Both the position numbers and the translations under genes were made by a program. From positions 1 to 64,000 of the forward strand of contig WBMZ01005334.1 in NCBI GenBank assembly GCA_013400975.1: a stretch of 64,000 nucleotides of DNA, read 5' to 3'. Under the pieces are notes generated by a model, which saw only the letters and a program-made list of their open reading frames with translations, searched no databases and was not told the origin of the DNA. The DNA is from Atrichornis clamosus (taxonomy: Eukaryota > Chordata > Aves > Passeriformes > Menuridae). Positions 10,601 to 22,181 of this stretch are shown piece by piece (the stretch's first letter is position 1; each line of letters starts with the position of its first letter).

Positions 10601-13600
10601 TGGGTACAGGTATCTAAATATATGGCATCTAAAATGGCACTAGACAATTTTATATCTGGGACATCTGTGTGGGGCTGGCAGATACAAGACATACCAGTAA
10701 CCCAGTCTGTCCAGCGATGGCCACTGGAGGCCAACAGAAATTCCCTAGAGCATCTAGAAGGAACTAGATATCTGGGTTTGGACAACTAAAATTTAAATTT
10801 CAATGTTTTAATACTTCTGTGATTTGATATTTCAGATGAGCAAGCTGCAAAAGGCTTTTTTTTCAGCTGTCATGAAGAAAAATAGAACCACTTTCCTGAA
10901 AAAACTTTTGCAGAAGTCTGTGTTCTAAGAGTAAGGCAATGTAGGTGGCTTGTCAATTTGTTTTACCGAGCTTATTATTTTGCCAGTGTATAGTATTTGC
11001 CTTATAGAGTCACCAAGATCATGGTTATTTTACCAACCTTCCCTCTCCCCAAAAATGTCCCACTCCAAAACGAAAAAGAAAATCAAGAGGAGAATCCCAG
11101 TTCAACTCTTGTTAGGTTAATTTGGTGTCAATCAGTTGTTCAGAGGAGGGAAGCGTGAGTGAGTGCAAAGATTGCTGTTCAGTCAGGGGAAAGAAAAAAA
11201 AAACCTTGGAACATGTTCAGCATAGCTTAGAGAACAAGCTTATGTAGCTTATATAGCAACATAGCTGGAACATGCTTATAGCAAGCTGAGGATTTACACC
11301 AAAGCTGTAACTGTACATTGTCAAAATACAGGTGTCCTTTAGCTCTATGCTAATGTCTTTAGTTATTTGAACTGAATTTGAAAATCAAAAGTACTATCCA
11401 GTGTATGTAACTAAAGTATCTAAATATTTATGTTCCTAATAAGGCTTCCTCTGTAGTAAGGTTTCTTCTGTAGTAAGTTTTCATCTCCTACATGTTTAAT
11501 GAAGGACGTGATAGAAGAAGCCTAAGGGTGACCATCTCAGGTAACCAATACAGAAACACAGATGCTTTTAGGATATGATGGAATCTCTTAGAATAGCTAC
11601 TTTGGGATAGGATGAATCACAGCCCACAAACGCCTATTTCTCTTCAGTGACTATAAAGAGAGAGGGGGAGTAGAGTGACTCAGTGAAATGTGGTTGTTTA
11701 TATTTGGTCAAATATATTTCAAGCTAAGTGCATAAGGCTACAATCCAGAGGCAGCTCAGCTCTCCATGGCACCTGGTATATGTGTCTCAAACATTCAGCT
11801 GCAAAAGCCTGGTTGGAGTGTACTGCAGTTCTCCTCTGGCTGATGCCTTCGTCACCCTTCCCAACCGGAACCACCCTATAAACGAATGGTGCATGTGTAT
11901 TTAGTTTTCATCCTGATGGGGAATTGGTGTCATCCTAAAATAAAGTCAGGATGCAGACTGGATGTGTGCCTGAACCCATGTGTTTGGATCTCACAATTTA
12001 GACACGGCTTAAATTCCTTCTGCAACCAGTGGAAGGAGAGAGAGCATTTGGAAGGCCTCCAGGAGCCACCTTAATTTTGGTAAGATTGATTCTTAACATA
12101 TAACTTGAATATGTGCTTGCTTCTGTGGAGTGTTTTCATTTTATATTTCTCTCAGCATATATGATGAAAATAGAATAGTCTGTTTTTCTTTCTGTGCACA
12201 GACAATCTCCAGTTTTCCTAGGTTAGGGAGGTGTTGGGATGTCTGGGTTGTAGGAAGTTAAAACAGTTGAAAAGCTGGACTTAAAGTTCTTGTGACAAGC
12301 CTATTTTTAAAACCAAACTTAGACCTGTCCTTTCAAAACCTGTTTCCAGTTAGTAACCTGGAATTTTGATAATACTCTTTAAATTTGTAATAATGATTTC
12401 CACCATCACTTCAGCCCCAATATAGAGATTGAAGTATTTTGCAAAAGCTGGCATCAGTGGTATTATGCATGAGTGCCTAGTTTCAAAATCTTGGCAGCTG
12501 CTTTGACTTTTCTTTATGCTGTTATTCAGACCATAGCTACCAAAGCTGAATTTTGCTCGTAGTAACAGTTGTGGGAAGTTACTGAGGGAAGAGTCTATTA
12601 CTGACACAGGAAATAGTTTTGCAGTTCTTTTTGTCATTTCCAAACTTATCAAAATGTCACTGTTGCCATGGGTCATCTATGCACAGCTCAAAATCATCTA
12701 TCTGCTGCACTGAATGTCACAGAAATTGCTTGGTGAGTTCAGTGTTAGTGTTACATATGTTCCACCCTTCTTGCACAACTCCCTTTAAATTGACAAGTTT
12801 TGTTTTTTCTGGAATTAGACTTAATTGCTATGATTCAAGAGTAGGGAAGGAAAAACAACTGTGTGGGTTCTGCATTTTTCAGTTCTCCTTCTCTTTATTA
12901 CTTCTAAAATAGTCCACTTTTCTCCAAAAGTTATATCAAGACCATTCAGGAAATTGTGTGTAATAGTCACTGTTAGCAGCATTTTTCCCTTGATTCATTA
13001 ATTACAGGAGCATGTCAAGCAGAGCAGAGCAGGTGGCATTTTCTGAGTTGGGGATTTACCTTTGTTATTCTTTATTGAGTTTGATATCTGAATTTCTCAG
13101 CTTCTCTAAGATTATATTGGTTTGCAATTAAATATATAATATGGTTGTATAAACTGGACTGAAAATTGAAATTCTGCCCCTTTTCTTTGTAACTGATGTG
13201 GAAAATGAATGGGCACATGGGCACTTCACTATTTGAGAACTACTCACTCCTCAGTGTACGGAGCAATTATTTATAAAAATCTCTTTTTTTGCAGTCCATG
13301 AAGTCATGCCTTATGTCACTATTCAGGCACCATTTTGAGAAAGAGCACTTATTTTCTCTTGAACTTTTGGATGGGTCCTAGATAAAGGGTTCACAAGTGG
13401 GATGTGATGTATTTGCAGCACACCCTATTAAGCTGAGGGGCTTCTGATCCTTGGGCATGGGAAGAAATATAATAACCCACGTAAGGACCTGGGTGGGTGC
13501 ATGGCTGTTAGTTTTGCATTTGTGATTCAAGAGTCCTTGGAATGGTGTCTAGAAGCACCTCAGCCCTGTTTGACTGCAGTTAAAGCTCTGCAGTGGCTGA

Positions 13601-13779
13601 AGGCCAGCATATGCACTGTGAAGCAGTGACACTTGAGATAGGGTTGTGCAGGCAGTGCTGAGCCCTCGCCTTTAGAGGGGTTGTGATAGTGACTCGTCTT
13701 GGGTTTGTGGAGCAAAAGCATTGAGCTAACTTGCAAATTTCCTCCCTCTTTAGAAGCAAACTAATGGGCCACAGAATCT
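7614..13779. other. Intronic sequence, no gene seen
   Basis: AT-rich intron 1 without recognisable genes. Small items only: a near-perfect 20-base palindrome at 8150-8169 (CTACTAATA-TG-TATTAGTAG) and a 17-bp tandem pair at 11444-11477 sharing TTCTGTAGTAAG-like ends. Confidence 0.6.
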
Positions 13780-14320
13780 GTCGGTGGGTGCTGGGGTATG
13801 GGTGTGCACGTGGCCTGTGGAGAGGCAGCTGGCTCCTGGTGACTGGTGTGTCTGTGCTCCTTACTCTCCCTTGTCTGGCTTGGGCACCACCATCTTCCGT
13901 GTTGTAACCTGCTCGACCGGACCCAGGATTTACAGACTCTCTCTTGCATCTTTTCCTGTCTTTCCCTCTCATCACCATCCCTCCCTCTGCTGCCCAGCCT
14001 GGTGCCGTGTTCCGGCCCACCTGACCTTTCTGACAGCCCCTCTGCAGTGCGCTCTCCGGGGCCTGTGTCGTGCACGTCGGTGGGGCACCAGCCGAAGGGT
14101 CACGAGAGCAACAGGCGAGGTTGTCTTCCTGCTGTCAACTCCAATGTCTGGTCTCTGGCAGATGGGAGCAGCAGTTACGGTGGAAATCCTGCTAATCTCC
14201 TGTAACCTGAGCCCATTACATGCTCAGTTGCACTGTGGGGCTGGTGCCTTTCCAGCCGCATATGGACGGATGGCTGAAGGAGTGGGACGCTTACTGCAGA
14301 ACATTTTCCGAGGTTTGCAC
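13780..14320. promoter_or_regulatory. Intronic CpG-enriched patch, possible alternative promoter or enhancer
   Basis: By eye, about 18 CpG dinucleotides fall in roughly 440 bases (13890-14330), densest at 14040-14120, while flanking intron has almost none. Local GC is also raised. CpG retention suggests a region unmethylated in the germ line, as at secondary promoters or enhancers, and MBNL genes do use alternative leader exons. No clear first-exon donor was identified. A 196-codon frame on the + strand (13784-14374) covers the same span. It has no recognisable domain and begins at GTG-rich DNA, so I treat it as a by-product of composition. Confidence 0.35.
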
Positions 14321-15237
14321 TGTAGGGATCAGAAACAAAAATTAATAAGATGCTGTGAGTCAGCTGAATACTAGCAGGTTTTAAAGCTTTGTCAAATAGG
14401 AAAATATTTTCATATATGTGGCAAAAAACATAGCCTTGATTTTAAAAAAACCCAATCACTCAAAAACAATATCAAAAAAGCAAGGGATCAGCACTTTACC
14501 AAATTTCAAGGCTGCCCCAACATGGTCAGAGAAGCCAGAGTTCCCCAGTGAGTGAGTTACAAGGATGGCAGAGCAACATGTTTTTGTCTAGGTTTTCTCA
14601 GATATAGGCAAACTGTGTTTTGGCAGAAAAGTCAATAAATCCTGCAGCAGATGTCCAGCATGGGAAGTTTTTTACAAGGGCAGCTCAAGTTTGGCAAAGT
14701 CAAAAGAATGTGGAAAATCCTGAGGAGATGCACCAAGCTATCTTAATCACGGGTGGAGTTACCACCCTTGTCCCGAGGGTCTCTTGAACGTGCCAGAATC
14801 AACTATTTGGTTTTTTTGAGGGGGGTTGTTTTGTTTTTTTTTTTAAATCTAGGGAAAAATAGAGCAGAATGGAGGGGGTGATTGAACAGAAAGCAAGGGC
14901 TGGCTGGCAAGAGCCTTCTTGGCAGGAGCTCGTTTCAGCCACGCCTGGAAGAGGGAGGGTTTTCACAAATTGGGTGGGAGATGGTGGAGTCCAAAGGAGA
15001 GTTGCTACTTGCTGGATAGACAAATAATGGGTTTTTGGGAAGCTGTGTTTATAATATGCAAAATAGTCCATAGGAAACAATGGGGCCTTGGGACAGAGCT
15101 GCCAGTGAATGAGAGCTTTGTTTTCCTTTTGTCTATTCATATTTCTAAACTTTTAGTGGAATTTTAAACACATTTTACACATTTCTTCTGTAATGGCTTG
15201 AATTTCCTAAACTGCTATCTAAAGTATTGTTGCACTG

Positions 15238-15267
15238 CAATCTTTATCCCTTTTTGGATAAAGATTG
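15238..15267. repeat. Perfect hairpin: 12-bp stem, 6-base loop
   Basis: CAATCTTTATCC (15238-15249) pairs exactly with GGATAAAGATTG (15256-15267) across a CTTTTT loop. It is among the cleanest inverted repeats in the window. The stem is shorter than a microRNA precursor and lies in AT-rich intron. Function unknown. Confidence 0.7.
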
Positions 15268-18200
15268 ACTTTCAGCTTAAACTCCTTTTTATATTTTTCT
15301 TAATTGCAACTCTTGTTTATTAATCCTTGACTGCTTTGTTCTCATGTTTTAAAAACATAAGCAAAATTTATGGGAAAACTGATTGACAGCAGACCTTGTG
15401 TACCAAGCATGTCAAGCTGCCCACAGCTTGATTTGAAAATGGCAACTGGTATCGTAGTCCTTATGCCAGAACCTTGATACAGATGAACATCAGTTGCAAG
15501 CTAATTGCATGAACTGCAGTTTAGATGCTGCTGATGGGATTTGTCTGCCATGGATATGAATTAAAACACCATCATATAGGTTATGTTTTCATTGAGAAGC
15601 ATCCCATACCTGCAGTCCCTAACAACCAGTCCAAAATAGTCTGAAAGATGCTATGCTTGTACTGCTGTTAAATGCAGACTCTGCACATAAGATTATGCAG
15701 TATTAAAATGAGACTATTACTGCCTCAATTGGAGTGTGTTTTGGCTGCATGTTAAAATAAAAGATAGATGGTTTGATTTATTGTGGTGCACGGCTCACCT
15801 TTACAACCAAAACAGCATCACTGCAGTTTTGCAATTTCAGAAATGTTGTTTGTGCATGTGTTTATGATTAGCAAAAGCTTTGAAAATCCTTGTGCTAGAA
15901 ATGGTGTAGCTGCTGTTGCAGTGGAGAGAAAGGGAGTTGTTTGCTTTTGCTGCGTATGTTAATTCATGGAGGTATCGCTTTACCTCACCAGTAAAACTCC
16001 TTCCCTGCGCGAGGGAAATTCCTGGTTCATCGGTATGGATGCATTGTTTTTACACATTAGAAGTGCTGTGTTGCTGTGTCAATCATCCTGTTAGGATCAG
16101 TTTAAGAGCAGTAGGGCTGACGAAGCTGGGTGTGATTGGCTGCCATATGCTGGGAGGGCTCTGTGAGAAGGAAGGGCTGCAGTCTTTCAGCAACAGAGTT
16201 TAGGCTGTGTCTTTGCTTCATCATCTGAGGAAAAATCCCCAGATAAGTCACAAGGCTTTCTGAGAAAAAAAAATCCCAAAACATTACAGGCTGCTCATCG
16301 TTTCACGTGAAAATTAGTTACCATGATGCGATGGGAAAGATATGGCTGTTTGTTTATATCAGATGTTCCTGTTCACGTTGGGAATGTGTCGAATAGACAG
16401 GGCTAAACAAGGTAGGAGGATCGTTGTCTTTTATCGAATGTTTCAAGAGTTTGCTGCAGTATACTGCATACTGTATGTGTTGCTTGGGGGAGTCGGGGAA
16501 ACAGTGTTTCTCCCGTGAATAGATTCTGTTTGGCTGCAATAGGTGGATTTTATGGTAACTTGTTTGCAAAGGGTATTAATTTCCAGTGTAAATAGCTCTC
16601 TTCAGAAATAGAACATGAGTATACGCATATTAAAACAAGTAAAAAAAGAAATAGGTCAGTGTGTTTCAGAAGTGCTGCTACCCTAATTGGATTTTTAGCT
16701 GGGTTGTTGTCTGGAAGTACAGCCTAGCTTTAAGAAGGAGAAGGAGTCAACCTGGAAATCTGTGAAGTTTATAGCAGCTATGTTTGAAGATTTAGGTGAA
16801 TTAGACTGGCTGATCTAAATAATTCCCTATCGGAGGCTTTAACTAAAGCCAAGACTGCCTGTTTTAGATTTGTAAGAGCATACAAGATTACAGTATTTTA
16901 CCCTGTTATAAAAGTATGGGCGTTTTTGACTGCACTGTGATTCCTTGTGCTCTTGAAGGAAAGACCGGGGAATTTTTCATATTGTAGTTTAGCTTATTGT
17001 AGTTTATTGTAGAAAGCTGCCCTTTCCAGGTCTTTGTCTCAGCAGCAAAACCAAACTTATACAAGAAAACAAGGAAAACAAGGTTAATAATATGTGCTGC
17101 AATTATCTGATCTTTATACATTTTTAATGAGAGAACACACAGCTAGCAGAATAATTTAATGAGCAGGCTGGCTTTTAGAGCAATGATTTCACTGTGCTAA
17201 GGCACATCAACTTTCTTCCAGAGGAGGAGCTTCAGGAAGGAATGGAGAAGATTTATGTTAAATGCTCTGGAGAGAATGAAGAGATATTTAGGCAGAAATC
17301 TGTAAATTTCTGGAAGAATAGAGTAGTTTTTAGTTGTTATTATTATTTATTAGCTAGGAAGCAAATTTTACCATCATGTTGCAAGAGGGGTCTGAGAACA
17401 CTTCCTCATCCTGTGGTATGCTGAAGCCTCTTCAAGTTTCTCAGACTGCAATATGCATTGATGGTGCTCAGTACCTTTCAGAATCTCACCCACTTAGTGA
17501 CCTGAATTAACATGCTGACTTCAGTTGCATTATAGCAGCATCATTTATATGTACAGAGTATAATATAGGTGTTTTTTGGGTTTTTTTCCCCGAGGATTAA
17601 CAGTTAGTGAGAGGGCAAGAACGTGTTGTCATCTTATTTATCCTGTAATAGCCATGAACATTGCATTTAGATACTTGTATTCAAATAGGATGTCGATAGA
17701 AAAAATACGTGTATGAGCTGAGGAAGACTAAAGAGAAACCAGGTAAAAGAACCCTTGACTGCCTAAAAAAACTTTCGGTGGTGTAATTTTGGGGAAAGTT
17801 TCAAGATTTCCTTTATGCTAAGAATGAGTTACACTAGTTTTAATAGCATTGCATCAAGTAGGCCCTTCTAGACCAACTGTCCATCGCCCCTCCCATTTTT
17901 CAAGGAGAAGTACAGGACATGTACTGAGAACTCCCAATGTCACCTCCCAACTCCTCACAGCTGACTCTGCTCAGAGGAGCAGGACATGACTTCCCTGCTC
18001 CCTGGCCAAATACCTGCACGAGACCTGTGGCTGGGTTGTTGACACATACTCAGTTCATGAACTGGTTATTTTTGAATGCTGCAGTCTTCCAAGTAAAATC
18101 AACCTGGTGTCTTCTGAGAATTTCAAGCTCTGCTAACAAGTGAAACACATGTCAGGGTGTAGAGCATTATTATTACAAATCCATAGGGTATGGATATGTA

Positions 18201-18527
18201 TGTTTAACCATCTATCACTAGTGATGCTTAAATATGTTGTTTGTGTGCAGACTGTGTTAAGCATGTGAGGCAAAGACTGATCATTAGAAGCATGTAAAAT
18301 AATTTTTTTCAAGCTATAAAATGTGAGACGAATTTTTCATTTTTGCAAATAAAACTATTTTAATGCACAGCTTTCAGAGAAAACTTCTCAGTCTCCTGTT
18401 TTGAGACAGTCTCTTACTTTCAGTTAATTTAAGTGGCTGGTTTCCATACCTTGAAGATCACAATATGTAGAGTTATCCTTGTTATGCCTGATTACCAAAG
18501 TGAAAATTTACATTCATTACTCAGCCA

Positions 18528-18548
18528 AGTAGTTTGTATCAAACTACT
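18528..18548. repeat. Perfect hairpin: 9-bp stem, 3-base loop
   Basis: AGTAGTTTG (18528-18536) is complementary to CAAACTACT (18540-18548) around TAT. A short inverted repeat without known role. Confidence 0.55.
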
Positions 18549-18660
18549 GACAATCAAATGACAAAAGGATTAAAAAAATTATTTCCTGCTCAAGGTGCAT
18601 ATATACTACTACTTTATATGAATCTTCATCTTGGAAGGTAGAGGTGGTAGTAAATATTCT

Positions 18661-18685
18661 CTATTTACATTTATTATGTAAATAG
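18661..18685. repeat. Perfect hairpin: 10-bp stem, 5-base loop
   Basis: CTATTTACAT (18661-18670) pairs with ATGTAAATAG (18676-18685) around TTATT. AT-rich, with no recognised role. Confidence 0.55.
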
Positions 18686-20275
18686 TTGGTATTAAAAGTA
18701 TTTTGGACCAGATTCTGGTCCTGGTACCTCATTGAATTTAGTAGTATCTTTTCTGCTTAATTGCTCTGTGTATTTCATCAGAGCTATTAGTGTAATAACC
18801 TTACTATGTGCAGTCTGTCTATTTTCAAGGAATAATTACTTTGTTTAGAATTAGTCTCTTCATTTTCCTAAGGTAGAATTTTCTAATGAGTTAAAGGTCC
18901 TGAAGTATAGTCTTGACTATAGAGCATTTAAAAAGTCAAATCGACGTCTTCATTTGTAAGCATACATTTTACAGAAATGTAAAATAGTTATGTGCTTCAA
19001 TTTTTAAACTTTTTTTTTCTGAGCAAGAAAAATGTCTCTTAATGTTGCGTGGTATTTCAGGCACTCGGGTCTCACCTCTGCTGTGAATGAATTGTCTTCT
19101 CTGTTGCTCACAAGTATGTCAGAAGTAATATGTACGATGTTTATTTGTAAAAGCTTTGTAAAATGTTCTGTTTTTATAATACTGAGAGATGAGAAAAAGA
19201 CTTAGTGTTCAATTGAAAGTCCTTATTAATGATTTTGCATGCAGTTTTAACACATTACTAATACTTAAATTTCATGTGATAGCTATTAGTGGTACCTTGC
19301 TTCCTAATGTTACTAGAAATTTCTGACTTTGAGAATTATTTTTTTTTCTTCCAGGGAAGAAACACTTTTAAAAAGCTAAATTATTTTTTCCCTTTTTCAA
19401 TGAATATGGCTGAAATGAATTAATGAAAATTACAAAATTTTAGCAAAAGAAAACTAAATCACTTGCTTTAGAGTTTGTTAGTATGTATTTTTTTTAAAAG
19501 CCTTTGAATGTGAACCTAATTTGATATGTTTGATACAATGTGTTATGGTTAACTAATGTGAACCAGTGCTATGTAACTGGTCTGTAAACAGGCTGACATT
19601 ATAGCCTGAGGAAAATAAAACTCATTTCAAGAGAGTGTCACTGCTGAAAACTAGTTCAAATAATAGCAGTATTAACTGTTTGACTAATTAAACTAATCTT
19701 CTTATACATTATTAGCAAATGCAGTGACAGTTGTTGGCTATTGATATACGGAGTCTTCTTTTAAAAAGGTCTTTTTTTAAAAACAAACTTTTCAACTCTA
19801 TTTGGAGTAGAGGGTGCACGAGGAGAAAGAAGTTATTCAGCCCCCTTCTAGAATCTGCCAACTTCTTAAGTGCCACAATTTTTTATTATTCTTTTGTAAC
19901 AGGGCCATTAAAACACTGAGCTCTCTCTCCGATAATGCTGGCGATGTCAAGTTCTTAGTTCAGTATTTCAGGCGTGCTAAAAAAGGAAAACTCTGGGGCT
20001 GTGAAGATTGAAGAGCATACCTAACAGGGGATTATATGCAAAGTCCTTATAACTAACACAAATAAATACTAATTATGTAGGGGACTCTTTGTGCTACTGA
20101 TGATTACTAAAGCTGTTGAGAACTGCCGGTGTGCAGCTTGCTGCTTCTGCAGAAGACTTGTAGGATTCCTGGAGTTGTAAGTCTGGCAAAGGACCTGGTG
20201 GGCTTGTGATACCTGGAACTTTGCCAGTTAGAAGAGCTCAGCTGTAAACAAATTGATAAACACAGAGGTAGACAC

Positions 20276-20400
20276 TCTTTTTTTATTACTTATTTTCCTT
20301 TTTTTTCTTTTCACTTTTTTCTCGTCCCCCTTTTTTCATACCTAGATGTATGCCCACAAATACATACACACATATATAATATACACACACTCATAAAAAT
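20276..20400. repeat. Low-complexity pyrimidine tract followed by CA/TA-rich stretch
   Basis: Bases 20276-20338 are almost pure T with some C. Bases 20358-20392 are rich in alternating AC/AT steps (CACACATATATAATATACAC). Simple-sequence DNA likely to vary between individuals. Confidence 0.6.
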
Positions 20401-21469
20401 ATCATCTTTCATCTTTGTGCTTTTTGTACTACAAAAACAATAGCTAATAAAGACAGTGGGAGGGATTAAGTGATACAGTCGTTGCATAAAGAAATGGATC
20501 AAGAAATAGGAACAGATGGTTCATATCAGAGTCTATTAATTTTTTCTATTTTTGATAAATGATTTTTTAATCAGTTTCTGAGTGGATGATAAACATTTTG
20601 GGAAGCATTCTGGTAAGATCTGGGTGTCACACATTGCTGAACTCATAAATAGAGACAAGGTCAGTCTGGAGGTTCACGAGCTGTAAAATCTTCTCTCCTG
20701 CAGGGAATACAGCACCTCTGACAGTAGGCAGAATTAAAGAGTACAAGAAAGGAAATATGCAGAAATGTTTTCCTGTGGTAGTTCTATGGAAAGAGAGAGC
20801 TAGAATTTGGTTTGAAATGCCTTTTTTATTTTTTTGGTGGGAATTCTGAAGGCTGCTTTTCAGTATGTTTTTTGTGTATGATTGCTTTTAAGAGATAGGA
20901 CTAGCAAATAATTTATTGGGTTTTTAACCCTCTGGTGTCCTCTCCTATCCAGACTGAATACTTTTTTGCTTGAGTTTCTGAGGAATTTTATGTTGTTGTT
21001 CTGGGGGTTTTTTCCCTAATGCTCTCTTATATATGCTTCAGGTATGCTGAATAGATCAGTCCTCCACCCCCTAGTTTCCTGAATCTATCATGATTTTTGC
21101 ACTTTAAAGGTATCATGGGTAGTATTTTGAACTTAGTTTAAAACTAACCTACAATTTCCAAGTGGCAGGATTTCCATTATATTCCATTGCTCAGAAGGAT
21201 GTTTTTTCAATGCTGGCTTTCAACATGTCAGGTTTGTGCCTTGACACTCGCCTTTGTCAGCTCTCTGGGGGGCACCCCTGCTGATGTCGAGGTGGGGAAG
21301 GTGGCTACCATGTAGGACAGCAAAGCCCAGTTTTAGTCCATTTTAATTTCTTTTGGGTATTTCCTTCTACTTTTCAGACTGTCTGCAATGCTGTTATCAG
21401 CAGCTATGTGCGTATTTCAAGCCTAGAGCTGCACTGGTTTACCAGCAGACCCCTCTGTCTGTGCCCCTG

Positions 21470-21860
21470 GTGGGACAGACCGGCTCACTGCTGGCAGGAG
21501 TGTTACTCTGCACCCAGTTGATGATTCAGGACCTGAGAACTGCCTCGGTCTTATTTACTTAAAAGGCTGTGATAACACACATGGGATTTCCCTGACGGCT
21601 GCGATCACCTGTGGCACAGCACCCCCAGCTACAGCCTCTCTCTGCCGGGAGGAGACCAATGCCAGCTTTCTCACCTTCATCTCCTCACCCCGTAGCCAAA
21701 AAGCAGTCTGGCCTGGGGCACCTCCTCCAGCTGGCAAGAGGCTTTTGCAGAGGAGGACGCCGGTGCGTGGGCTGCTGGTGCTGGGGATTGCAGTGCTGCA
21801 GTCCTTATTGGCATGCTGAACATGCTCTGGCAGCACGGCGCGCCGCTGTCCTACAGTCTA
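21470..21860. promoter_or_regulatory. Second intronic CpG-enriched patch
   Basis: CpGs are clustered, including GACGGCTGCGATC near 21594, GACGCCGGTGCG near 21757 and a GGCGCGCC palindrome at 21837-21844, in an otherwise CpG-poor intron. It could be a secondary CpG island, an enhancer or a decayed GC-rich repeat. No exon signals or protein similarity were recognised on either strand. Confidence 0.25.
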
Positions 21861-22051
21861 CTGCTTGTGTTTAAAAACTTTTTTGCTTCATGTGTATTTT
21901 TTTTAACAATTCCCATGTGTATTTTAGTTCCTCTCTGCATATACTGGGAAACAATTTGGGGATGGATTGCTTTACTGCCGTAATTATAAGGGAGTTGGGA
22001 TGGTGGCTAAAAAAACCCTAAGATTTTCTCTGTCACATTGGAGAAGGCATG

Positions 22052-22181
22052 AAAGGCTTTGAAAGTGGCCCCACTGATGTGTTTATAAAGCCAATGCACT
22101 TTCCACTTTCCCCCCCTCCTTTTTTTTAAAGACCTCATTTAATGCTCAGGACTGTGCAGTGAGGCCACTTTCAAAGGCTTT
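22052..22181. repeat. Long-armed inverted repeat: 25-bp arms, 80-base spacer
   Basis: The left arm (22052-22076, beginning AAAGGCTTTGAAAGTGGCC) is complementary to the right arm (22157-22181, ending GGCCACTTTCAAAGGCTTT) at 23 of 25 positions. The spacer contains a T/C tract and a repeated CACTTTCC. The form fits terminal repeats of a tiny non-autonomous DNA element or a stable intronic RNA hairpin. I do not recognise a family or a clear target-site duplication. Confidence 0.6.

Larger units (their letters stand above)
14321..21469. other. Intronic sequence, no gene seen
   Basis: AT-rich intron 1. No coding or RNA gene is recognised. The region holds the hairpins at 15238, 18528 and 18661 and the low-complexity tract at 20276, listed separately. 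Confidence 0.6.

Noticed and set aside
13784..14374. 196-codon frame, the longest in the window
   Set aside because: No domain, no exon-border signals, and it coincides with a GC-rich patch where stop codons are scarce. Overlapping frames on both strands are equally open.
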